Positions 14,701-23,220 of a stretch of 64,000 bases of DNA are shown here, one piece after another. The stretch's first letter is position 1; every line of letters starts with the position of its first letter. The notes beneath the pieces were generated by a model. That model did no database searches. It was given only the letters and a program-made list of their open reading frames with translations, and had not been told where the DNA came from. Position numbers and translations under genes: made by a program. Source of the stretch: Fasciolopsis buskii (Eukaryota; Platyhelminthes; Trematoda; Plagiorchiida; Fasciolidae); contig LUCM01009096.1 in the NCBI GenBank assembly GCA_008360955.1, positions 319,363 through 383,362 on the forward strand. Reading direction: 5' to 3'.

Positions 14701-17492
14701 TATCATCCAGCAACGGGATCAGGAAAGATGGAAACTAATCCTCCAAAGGTGAGATATTACTTCGTATGCAAAAAGGAGCTACGTACAAATTCGTTTCAGT
14801 GGTGCTCCTTGATGGAGAAGTCTTTGATGACATTGGATACTTTTACAGCTAATACCAGTCAATAAATATGAACAAATAGGTTCAAAATTGCTTGGCCAGG
14901 AACAGTTTATTATGTAACCACATCACCTTCTGTTCTCTTAGCGCTGGATTGTCTGTCCTGTTGGCATACCTCAAGGCCTTCGGTGAATGCAAGCGCATCC
15001 GCCACATACTGACTCAGCCACGACTCTTGAATCCAAATCACACAAATATTAACATGTATCCGGGACCTACGAATGGGAAATGGATCCGGTGTTCTTATGA
15101 ACAAAGGGCGTTTGTTAACACTCAGTAAAGGTGAAACATGCAGTCTGACTAGCGGGTTGCACTTAATCACAGCCTTTCAACGTGCACGAATGTACTTTTT
15201 TGGTTGAGTAGGAAATCCGCGGTGTATATGCCTAGTTAAATCTAAGCGAGAAGAAAATTCACGAGAGTATTTAAATGGGCGAAATCCCGACCGTTTGCAG
15301 CTACAAGCAGTGGTCATATTATAAAAACAAATCCTTCAGGTTGGTTAGGTGACGATAGTAGAAATGGAACTGTAGCGCAGTCAGTCAAAGAACCTCATGA
15401 TCGATTCACTCGCTAACCATAGAAACTTTCGATCGTTAAATCACGACAAATTGTTTAATTCATCAACGAGCCGTAGCCAAAATATCTACAATTTAACGTG
15501 CCGAATTAGGCTATTAACGATTTTTTAGAAGTCTGTACTAAAATATTCAACGTGGTTTAAACTAGCCACAACATTAATGTGTAGGTGAACGGGGCCTGTT
15601 GCCTTTTCTATTTCTGTTTTTTTCGACACGGTCGGTGATTTCCATCTTACCATTTCAGACGTTGCCCATTTCGGTCGGATTCTGAACGCCATACTGCCGG
15701 GGAGAAAATTCTACATGATGGGCAAATGATCAAAAACTATTTGGTGGAAAAAATGAAAGTGCGCTCTGAGGTAAACATCCACAGTGATTGGGAGTTGGAT
15801 TTCCCCGTTTTCCCTCGATATTGCACGTTATCCCCTGAGTCTAGATTCCTTAGGCTTGATTTTGAGTCAATGGAAACCCCTTTCATTCAAACAGAAACCG
15901 ATGAATTCCCGTTCATTAATAGTTGCAAAATAGTCTCCTGGTGCGCACTGTAAAACTTACGTCTTTCTCAGGCTCTCCACACAATAGCCATCGTTTATAG
16001 GGACCGGTTGCTGAGTGCGCGATGGGTTGTGATCATACAAAACCAAGGTTACAAGGACATTTCATCGTACGGTTTTGACATCCAGTCCGAACGACCTAGC
16101 GGCATAGATGCCAATGATGGCCTTTCACTTTAGCTTCGAGTCCAGATGGGCACAGTGGATGTGTATTGAACGCGGAAAGTTCCAATACTAATGGCATAAT
16201 TGCCTGGTACTCCTATTGGGTATCAACGGTGGATTGCGGGGTCATGCTTTTTTATGGCAGTAAGTGAATTACAATAAAAGGAGTAAGCCCCATAGTCGAA
16301 AAATATATAGTCGAGAGAGATGCTTGTGGGAACATTCAACTGAGATTCAGCCTGTTGCTCTAGTTTTAGAAAGGTAAACATTATACTTTGTTGGAAAAAT
16401 GGAAATGTTCCAGAGTTTTCGAGCCTGGGAAATAAAAGATTAAAACAAAGAGGTTCGACATCTGGAGACGAGGATTTGGTAAGGTGTGCTATTACAACCA
16501 TTCCCATACCCGAACCATATTAAAAGATGAAATCTACAAAGTATCAGTTTTAATGTGTCGAATCTTCATCAACGCGCTTTGTTGTGTCATCTTCAAATCC
16601 CCATTAGGAGCCCCATCGAAGAGTTCCAGTTTGCAACCATCTCATGCAATAGTATCCACTGTTACATTGCATTGCTAAGTTCTTCACCGATTCCAGCAAG
16701 TCAGTTGGATGCAATTTTCTCGGCTGCACATCAGCCTTAATTGGTGTACCACACTGACTTCTGCAAAAATTAGCACATTTTGTATTCGCTGTTTATTTAC
16801 CTAAATTGGTGAAAGGCGGTTTCGCTGGGGAATCAATTCATCGAAATAGGTGTGGAAATCTGCCTTAACCAGTACCGATGTACTGCGAAGTGCTGTTCTG
16901 TTTTCCAATTCATATCCAACATGCATTATTGACTTGTCTGTTCCCCTTCCCAGCTTTCATGTTCAAACATGCTGATTCCATTTGTTGGCCCAGTCTTTTC
17001 CAAATGGGCGTGTTTTTAGTAACTTAATTGGAAATATTTAAATATTCAAGATTTTCCCATGTATTTTTCGACCACTCGTCCCCGGTTCGTTGAATAGATC
17101 TTCATCAATAATTCTGCTTCTTTTGCATGCATAAACCTTTAGAAATGTTGAGATCTGCCATGGCTTCCATCGGTCCTCGCATGTTTTAGTCGCGGTACAG
17201 TAGCTGCATCGTCTATCGTATCACATTAGGGAACGCGGGCAGTTCAGCGCTTCATAATTTTTCACCTCCACTTTTTTTGAGATGTTTTTTTCTTCGTTTT
17301 TCACTTCCTTGCACCTTTTTCTGCGTCACTTCCATCTACTTGTATCTCCGCTGTTGTATCATGTTTCGCTTGACAGAGTGGCTCTAAGGTTGGCTCAGCC
17401 CACCTGACAGAATTACCAACGAATCACAGCTGTGGTTCTTCTGTGGACTCTTCGACGAGGAGCTTCCATGCATGCTCCTGACACCACAAAAT

Positions 17493-17526
<34 letters not shown>

Positions 17527-20500
17527 GTAGTATCCGAATGGTTGAACGAAGTTCCCTCAGAAGCACACGATCGGCTTCACGGTTGTTGCCGCTCGTCAGA
17601 TATGCATACCCGGTACTCTGTTATCCGAAAATTCTTTTATTTGTACACTCGGAATCGGCTTGTCGCACCAGAATCTAATTTGTTGTCAGGATTATGCATG
17701 GTGGCATTCTGCCTTCGTTCCTAAGGTTTGCTCAGCCGAAACGACAAAACATTATCGTATCAAGGAGTTATGCACTCATTTCTGTCCGTGATTACATTAA
17801 AAAATGGCAATATTACTGGCGAAATAAACAATGCCATCTTGTCCGAAGCTGATATGCAATACAATACAATACAATACAGTGCAATGCAGCCCTCCTCCGT
17901 TCTATAATGAGAAAATTATTGTTTTTTCTGCAGCTTAGTTGCCTCCGCTTTCCCCTTGATTTGCAGCTTCGATGGAAATATCGGGGTCTGTCCCATTATT
18001 AATGAGTTTTAATACCATAGATTGTCTCAATCTGACCATCCGTATTCTATTAATTAACCTTTCATTTATTTTGGTGAGATTTCAGGTCGGTGCAGCCTAT
18101 GACTGTCTGCCAGAAATCGCACAAATGTTTATGGAGCAGGATCCGTCAATGTTGTACTTGGACATAGCGGTAAGATTTTAATTCTCGTCAGATGTTTACC
18201 GCCGACCTAGTATGATTCCTTGTACTGCGCGTCCGAACAAGGTAGATCTTATCATTCGTATTTCATCGAACTGATTTGTTATAAAGCGTGCAGTTACTCG
18301 TGAGTAGTGTGTGAAGTTGATGTATTTTACGCTAGTCTGAGTGGCAATCAGCCCAACACTGTTGATTTGTGTCATTCGTACTGAATGAGATAGCATACTA
18401 GAGTAAACGCAGTAGCATCTCTGTTCTCGAGGGGCGTATCTTTTAAAGATGCATTCGTACTCAGTAACCTTTGAATAAGATGGTAGCTTGTAGACTCACG
18501 GTCAGATTGTTAAGTTCGTAACGTATGCAATTCCTAGTGAATGAAATATGCTCAATTATTTAAATAACGTACAATAGTAGCAGGCAGTTCAGCAATTGAA
18601 GGACGAACAGTAGTAGTAACAACAAAGCAGGGGAGACTACCTCCCCGGAACGGTAGCCACCTACGACAATCTACATAAATGAATAACAACGGATGATAGA
18701 TCGATAGTTCTGGGAGATTCAAAGTGAACCAAACCAGTAAGTCACGTCCGCTTATATGTTTACCACGACCGCATGTCTGCCACTGAGATCGACCATCAGC
18801 TAGCGTTGCTCGCTGCGGCCTGTTTTAAAGCCAATCGATTGCACATCTAGTTGACTGGTCCACGAAGATGCATCATTTCATCCCATCCGAAATAGATTGA
18901 GGCATTTCGACTGAACCGCTCTCCAGTGACGAAGTGACCCGTGGAGGACGCACCCGAAATCCTAACTCGATGAAATCCTGTGGTCACTTTACGGGTACAT
19001 GAAGAGAATTAAATGCTTTGTAAAAGTCTTTCTTCAAATTACGACGAAGTCCAGGTGCAGGAAAACCGGCCAGTGATTGTGGAGCAATAAGAAGCGGGAC
19101 CCCTGGTCGGTTCCATAAAAGGCGACCGTAATAGTTATACTCATAATAGTCTGGTACGTTGTTTCACAGAATTCAACTTTGACTTGGTGAGTGTTCACTC
19201 ACCCATAGGATATCTTACACTCAAACAGCCAATGGGTTCTCTCCTTGTGAATCGTCCGTGGAGTATGCGTTTGCTGCAAAATGAAAGAACAAACAGTCTT
19301 TTCAAAGACTGTGGACGTAGGAACGAGAAAGTAGCAGCTGCTAAGCGGCGGACAAGCAGTTTTTAATCAGTCATAGAGCTTGGTGTCATTGTTAAGTATT
19401 TCATGTGTAGGATAATTTGAGCTAGCTGCGTATTCGGTAGGTTAGTACATCTATCTCTTCGTGAAGTGCAGATCCGCAGAAAAGAACTTTGCGTTTGTTA
19501 AATCCCAATCAGGCGAGTATGGTTACTGCAGTCTATGGTGCTAAACGCACATTCATTGCGGCAATTATTTTTTGCTTCCTCTGGTAATGCGTTGAACACA
19601 TTGCGATTGGATGCATTGACCCGCACCTAGTCACAAGAGTACGAAGTTGTCCCAATTACGATTCTCCTGGTGATTGTTGGTCCTCATATTATCAATACCA
19701 AAGGACTTTTGGTGCCCAGTTTGAAACTGAAATGAGGTCAAGATATGAGAAGTGTGTGTGATTCATGAGACTGTACGTTAAAATCCCGTAAATCATATTC
19801 GTGATACAAAAATCCAGTTGTAGTGGATGCATCGTGGTCATGGTATTTTCAGCAAGATCCTTTGTTGTAGTATTGTTTTACAGCTGTTATTTTACGGCTA
19901 TCAAGGTAGCAATAGTACTACTGGTGGTATTTGTATCTAAACATCTTGCACTATTCGTATTAATACTTCATGGGACTAATCCACATACATAGCAGCGTTG
20001 TCGCCGTTGGGAAAAACAGTGCATTGAAGTTCCACAGATGCAATACATGCGTTCCGGAAAGTGATCGTGAATGTGTTAGCAGCAACAGTAGTAAGGATCA
20101 CACAGTTCCATGGAAGTTGTTCGTTGAGTGAAATCAAATGCTAGTTCCCTTGGGACCTGACGTACTTTCGAAAATTTGCACTTTTATCGGTGTGAGGTCA
20201 TCCGTAGTGCAAAATTATTTGCTCTGAACACTGATATCGTCTTCGAGAGAAATGTTTTGTAAGTGACAAGTTTAACATAATGTGGTCGAGGGTATCAAGA
20301 CGCAATTGAAACATCCCGACTGAAACCGCATCAGTAATGGGCTTATCGAGATACCTTTCTGGAAGGATGGACCTAAGATCGAAAAGCGCTTTCTGTAGTA
20401 CTTCCACGTTTTGGGCGCTTAGAGCTAGTTCAAAAACAGACTGTAGTAAAGTCTTCAGTACCGGCAGAGTAATTTGGCTGCCCATCAAGGCGTCGTCCAT

Positions 20501-22970
20501 TCGACCACAAGGATACGTGACGCCTGAAACGCCCTTTCTCCGATAATGCTTGATTTCTGTGTTATGTACGATAGTCCCCAGCTGTATGATGAAGAAATTT
20601 TCTTTATCGTCCACTCCGCGGATGACGCGTGTTTTCCGTTGTGCTCGTGCTGTGGATCCGTCTTCTCAAATTTCTTTATTCGACCTTCCATATTTTGGCA
20701 ATGGAGCATATGGATGTTCTTAGTTTTGGTATTTCATCGGGATGCCAAATGAGGTCCTCCTCTAAGCTACCCATTTCCTAACGAAAATAATTTTATTGTT
20801 ACGAGTTGAGATTACTCGTCATCCAGATGTAAACAGCTGAATGCCAGGGATCCCGCCTACATCGCACGGTTTGTCTTAGCACTAATGCGAAACTATGATA
20901 GCACCAATTACCCGGAGGTGGAATGGAGTCGATCCACTCGAGTGAGCTGACTCATTTGCATGTGACACTAAGTGCGACCTCCCTTGTCACGTGACAAGAA
21001 GTGCTGTAAGGGCGTTCGAGTGTATGCAACAAGATTCACAGGGAAGCAGTATCTTAAAGCGTGGGAAGGTATTTTTGGCTGTATTTGTACGTGCTAGTTC
21101 TGTATGAAAATCCGAATTTGGTGTTTGCTTTTCATAGGCACGGCGGATCTTAATCCGCTGTTACTATCCCTAATGTTTGAAGGTTTGAGTCAATGCAGGG
21201 CTGCAACCTTACACATGGTCACCGATTTCGAAGCTCAATGCGGTCTGTTCAACCGTAAACCGTTTCAGTTTTTTCTTGTCTCCAACACTGTTTAAGCGAG
21301 TGAATTGTTTTGATTTCTCATGGTGATTTTATTGAGTAGTTGACTGACTTATCCGTTTAGTATTTCTTTCGTTATCATCCGGCCTATTCTTTGCCTAATA
21401 ATTTTTCGCAGAAATTTGTGAAACAGTTTCCTGACGTTCGAACGGACCAGATTTACACAATACTTTTGTCCCGGGGTGATCTGCGGTCATCAGATGCAAA
21501 AGAGGTCAGTGGCGTTTTACAGTTACTTGCCTCCATCTTGTAAGGGTCCAGTCGATCCGAGTCATTGTGTTATCTTCTACGCCGTCGGTGTTCGACAGTC
21601 GGATCAATTTGACCGTATAAACATCCGCGTTTCTAGACATGGGACAGACAGTCAAAATGATATTAAATTCATTGAAAATAGTGACAATTGAACAATATGG
21701 TTAGAGCACTGATCTTTTTGATTTCGTGTTCCATCGCCAGACAGTGTTTAGCCGTTCCAACGGAATACTGTGTTTTTATCGTTATTTGGTCTCATTTTGT
21801 GGAGAAGGGCCAACTGCGTAAGTGTTGTATGATATTTGGTTATGCATTTCGCATATTGTTTATCGTTCCGTACCGGAAACAGGATTGGCCTATTCTTTTT
21901 TTGCTTTCGTTATTCTACCTTGCAAGGTGGGTATTGTTCGGCAATTTTGCGCCCAAACATTTCGAGCCACACAAGTTCCTCTCGAATCAGGTGAAAATAG
22001 TCTCATAAATTTACACCCGGAGCAAGTGTTTGCATTACTTTTTTTCCTCGGTAGACATGTACAAGCAATAGGCTCTCATAATGTTGCGTTTCCTCCTTTT
22101 GTTCGGTCGTTGATTTCACAGCGAACAACAATTTTCCCCCGTATTTTTCCTGTATTTTCTTCCAAAGAGAATCATATCCTACATATCTTTCGTAAAATAT
22201 GAGATGGCTTTCTCAACTTTTGCGTGCTTGTTTGTCGTTCCGTCCGTTGCTAAACGTCAATCTAACTCTGGGTTCATTGTTCTTTTCCTCAATTTGTTGC
22301 ATCACGACAGCAACTCGAGTCTTTATTATATAACCGCTCCTCGGTGTGATGTCTAAAAAACATTAGCTTACCGTGCTGCATCCGAACGAGTTATAGTGTG
22401 ATTTAAAAATTAATGTGGATACGTGTCTGTCAGTAGCACTGCATTTGATTGAGGTGTTGCTGATTCAACATTTGTTTTCTGACGAGTAACTTTCTAAAGC
22501 TTTTCCGGTTTTCTTGTGTATTATATATGATATATATATGTATGTATATACATATATATGTATATATAATGCATAACGGGAGACTTAAAGCGTCCGGCAG
22601 CCCTTAACTTTAATGCTGATTCTCACTTGATTTTCCTATGGTTTTCAATAGCATTAGAATAACTACTTTGATCACATGCTTTTTATCGTTCTTCTTTATG
22701 TACGTGTATATTTGATTCAGTGTCGCTGGTGCATAACGGTGAATCTCATTGTCGAATCTTCCTTCGCTAAGGGAAACCGTTTCTCTTCTAACAAATTTGT
22801 CCTCATCATCGTTTGTACTTTTGCATTAGTTCTTTTGTCACCTGTTGTTATATATATATCTGCGTCATTCTTTTTAGCTGGCCTCTAACAGTCTCGGCAC
22901 GGGCGATGTTCGAACCAAGTCATCACCATTGAACATATTCACGAAGCTGTCTGTAGCCGCTCAACGCTGA
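2721..22970 (+). CDS. EXOC3: Exocyst complex component 3 / Sec6, gene A, C-terminal third (7 exons)
   Basis: Sec6/EXOC3 is a rod-shaped helical subunit of the exocyst, the octameric complex that tethers secretory vesicles to the plasma membrane before SNARE fusion. Exons: 2721-2869, 7043-7114, 11483-11638, 15659-15770, 18086-18169, 21412-21504, 22878-22970. All junctions are GT-AG and the reading frame is continuous, giving about 252 residues and a TGA stop. The translation follows the C-terminal part of animal EXOC3 in order as I recall it: a helix with LASANDALVF, then LLDL plus a conserved Trp (human LDLEQHL...KKW), then LADYDETLKH and EYLKVLLTR (human EDYFNDF and EYLRAVMQKR), RCPFRSDSERHTAGEK (human RISFRSPEERKEGAEK), DPSMLYLDIA (human DPSLLYLEV) and FPDVRTDQI (human YPDIRDDHI). 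Human EXOC3 is about 745 residues, so the N-terminal two thirds are missing from the window. The stop and a downstream AATAAA define the 3' end. Divergence from vertebrates is large but collinear. Confidence 0.93.
4936..5090 (+). repeat. tRNA-derived SINE, family 1, copy 1
   Basis: An A-box-like TTGGCTTAATGG lies at 4942-4953, followed by TTTTCGACTCA and a degenerate B-box region (CGCGTTTCATTTCC), then a body containing GATTCCTAAC. The same order of motifs occurs on the - strand at 46690-46862 and on the + strand at 36062-36232. This is the most decayed head of the three. Confidence 0.55.
5985..6175. repeat. Fold-back (inverted-end) element, copy 1
   Basis: The left arm GAATGATATAATGATAATAA at 6046-6065 pairs with TTATTGACATTGTATCATTC at 6149-6168, with three mismatches. 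Between them lies TAGTCGAAACGTTGGCGCA, shared in inverted orientation with the copy at 33941-34130. Similarity extends outside the arms: CATCAGGACCAAATG (5982-5996) and AATGCGCCATGTA (6019-6031) recur, inverted, next to the second copy. Confidence 0.75.
7043..7114 (+). CDS. EXOC3: Gene A exon a2 (72 bp)
   Basis: The first base completes a Cys codon carried over from exon a1 (TG|T). The exon encodes RLAAEETILLDLNFVLTNVM and then a Trp split across the next junction. This matches human EXOC3 around SSLLEEVFLDLEQHL and the Trp of its KKW motif. The donor is CAGTG|GTGAGT. Gene B carries the same 72-bp exon at 38658-38729, with 13 of 24 residues identical. Confidence 0.92.
7504..7537. repeat. (CA)n microsatellite
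   Basis: About 17 uninterrupted CA dinucleotides. Confidence 0.97.
8070..8205 (+). repeat. Interspersed repeat family 2, copy 1
   Basis: The segment shares, in the same order and strand, ACCTGACCTA, CCACTCCAA, TTCAAGGTCA, TTGCCGGTCC or GCTGCCGGTCC, and a block ending in TTACGCTCATG-like sequence with 10790-10918. The two copies are about 2.7 kb apart in one intron. Confidence 0.65.
8735..8770. repeat. (TA)n microsatellite
   Basis: About 18 uninterrupted TA units. Confidence 0.97.
10601..10665 (+). repeat. tRNA-Asp-like pseudogene or SINE head
   Basis: GGTGAGTATC followed by an anticodon-arm-like TCTTCGCCTGTCGGAAGA (stem TCTTC/GAAGA, anticodon GTC) resembles the D-arm and anticodon arm of tRNA-Asp. 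AGTTCGATTCC gives a good B box. The acceptor stem and T stem do not close, so this is not a functional tRNA. A repeat of family 2 starts about 125 bp downstream, so this could be the head of a tRNA-derived SINE. Confidence 0.5.
10790..10918 (+). repeat. Interspersed repeat family 2, copy 2
   Basis: This is the homologous partner of 8070-8205 (shared CACCTGACCTA, TTTTCAAGGTCATG, TTGCCGGTCCTCC and TTCCATTACGCTTATG). It is preceded by a tRNA-Asp-like segment and the phrase GGTCAGTGGTCCAAATCC. Confidence 0.65.
11483..11638 (+). CDS. EXOC3: Gene A exon a3 (156 bp)
   Basis: The acceptor is GAATTCAG and the donor is CACACG|GTAGGT. This is the best conserved exon of the pair. The split Trp is followed by LRPDDITGN, GTLADYDETLKHVRP and ERLLIEYLKVLLTR. 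Human EXOC3 has VEDYFNDFAKIKKP and VVVEYLRAVMQKR at these places. The gene B counterpart is 35593-35748, also 156 bp, with about 35 of 52 residues identical and the block GTLADYDETLKH fully conserved. Confidence 0.95.
11639..15658 (+). other. Gene A intron 3 (4020 bp)
   Basis: No additional EXOC3 exon is expected or seen. The region holds a consecutive pair of coding-like + strand frames (13293-13957), described separately, and a short (ATC)n-like stretch near 13121-13135. The rest is featureless. Confidence 0.8.
13293..13957 (+). other. Unidentified pair of coding-like frames
   Basis: A 102-codon frame (13293-13601) is followed, with a 7-bp overlap in another phase, by a 120-codon frame (13595-13957). 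The second ends in a strongly basic tail (KRKAGKPRFKPKRRK) just before its stop; the first also ends Lys/Arg/Ser-rich. Together they could be one gene broken by a frameshift, a nested intronic gene, or a degraded mobile element. I recognise no domain. A 93-codon antisense frame overlaps, which weakens the case. Confidence 0.25.
15659..15770 (+). CDS. EXOC3: Gene A exon a4 (112 bp)
   Basis: The acceptor is CCATTTCAG. The first base completes an Arg codon. The encoded RCPFRSDSERHTAGEK aligns with human RISFRSPEERKEGAEK and is followed by MKVRSE. The donor GAG|GTAAAC leaves phase 0. The gene B counterpart is 33765-33876 with the same length and phases, and 19 of 37 residues identical (both have RCP, AGEK and MKVR). 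Confidence 0.94.
17496..17523. repeat. (TA)n microsatellite
   Basis: About 14 uninterrupted AT/TA units. Confidence 0.97.
17856..17880. repeat. (ACAAT)n short tandem repeat
   Basis: Four tandem CAATA/ACAAT units, followed by imperfect copies. Confidence 0.85.
18086..18169 (+). CDS. EXOC3: Gene A exon a5 (84 bp)
   Basis: This is a phase 0 exon of 28 codons between GATTTCAG and GCG|GTAAGA. It encodes VGAAYDCLPEIAQMF and DPSMLYLDIA; human EXOC3 has DPSLLYLEV here. The gene B partner is 30714-30797, with 16 of 28 residues identical and SM-YLDIA shared. Confidence 0.95.
18170..21411 (+). other. Gene A intron 5 (3242 bp)
   Basis: Its only notable content is an antisense coding-like frame at 20198-20614. 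The rest shows no recognisable exon or repeat. Confidence 0.8.
20198..20614 (-). other. Unidentified antisense open frame in gene A intron 5
   Basis: This is a 138-codon - strand frame. A good acceptor (GGGCGTTTCAG on the - strand) lies in its first third; downstream of it about 105 codons run without interruption to a stop. That part is Leu-rich and amphipathic-looking (segments LPVLKTLLQSVFELALSAQ and KALFDLRSILPERYLDKP). It might be the terminal exon of a nested - strand gene or a fragment of a mobile element. I do not recognise the family. A + strand frame (20337-20546) overlaps and is taken as its shadow. Confidence 0.3.
21412..21504 (+). CDS. EXOC3: Gene A exon a6 (93 bp)
   Basis: The exon lies between TTTTTCGCAG and GAG|GTCAGT, is phase 0 and has 31 codons. 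It encodes KFVKQFPDVRTDQIYTILL, then SRGDLRSSDAKE, matching human VSKYPDIRDDHIGALL and VRGD. The gene B counterpart is 27401-27493 (same length, 17 of 31 identical, both ending AKE). Confidence 0.95.
21505..22877 (+). other. Gene A intron 6 (1373 bp)
   Basis: It holds an AT-rich palindromic simple repeat (about 22526-22568). Overlapping + strand frames at 21476-22202 run on from exon a6 in other phases or lie in AT-rich sequence; none is supported. Confidence 0.85.
22526..22568. repeat. AT-rich palindromic simple repeat
   Basis: Runs of TATATG flank a TATGTATATACATA centre, forming a self-complementary stretch. Confidence 0.8.
22878..22970 (+). CDS. EXOC3: Gene A terminal exon a7
   Basis: The acceptor CATTCTTTTTAG opens a phase 0 exon of 30 codons and a TGA. 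The translation begins LASNSLGTGDVRTKSSP and continues LNIFTKLSVAAQR before the stop. It corresponds in position and length to the EXOC3 C-terminus (human PSYVPLFKDIVVPSLNV). An alternative acceptor 14 bp downstream also gives an open phase 0 frame (stop at 23018-23020) but fits the family less well. Confidence 0.75.
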   Translation: MASNSLGTGDVRTKSSPLNIFTKLSVAAQR

Positions 22971-23220
22971 TCAATGATTCTGTTCAGCACAAGGTGCGAT
23001 CCTTGTTATACTCGTTGTGAGATGCATTCAATCACGTTCGTTCGCTTACTCACCGATAAGAGTGAACTGAATTCTTTCTTGTTCTCTTCTTGCAACAAAT
23101 CAGCTGCCTTTTGTTTGCCTTTCATAACCGCGACTCACATGTCTTTCTGATTTTAAAATATTGTATCATTTTGCTGAAGCGTATAGCGGAAATGTTTGAA
23201 TAAACACCTCGTTTTACCCT
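22971..23220 (+). other. Gene A 3' UTR (inferred)
   Basis: This is the sequence between the TGA and about 15-20 bp after the first AATAAA. The end is an inference from the signal, not seen directly. Confidence 0.55.
23199..23204 (+). promoter_or_regulatory. Polyadenylation signal AATAAA for gene A
   Basis: This is the first canonical hexamer on the + strand after the stop, about 230 bp downstream. Confidence 0.55.

Larger units (their letters stand above)
15771..18085 (+). other. Gene A intron 4 (2315 bp)
   Basis: It contains a TA microsatellite at 17496-17523 and an (ACAAT)n run at 17856-17880. No credible exon was seen. Confidence 0.85.

Noticed and set aside
22892..23020. Alternative gene A last exon using the acceptor CTCTAACAG, open for 42 codons
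   Set aside because: It is phase-compatible, but the translation does not resemble the EXOC3 C-terminus, while the acceptor 14 bp upstream gives a better fit.
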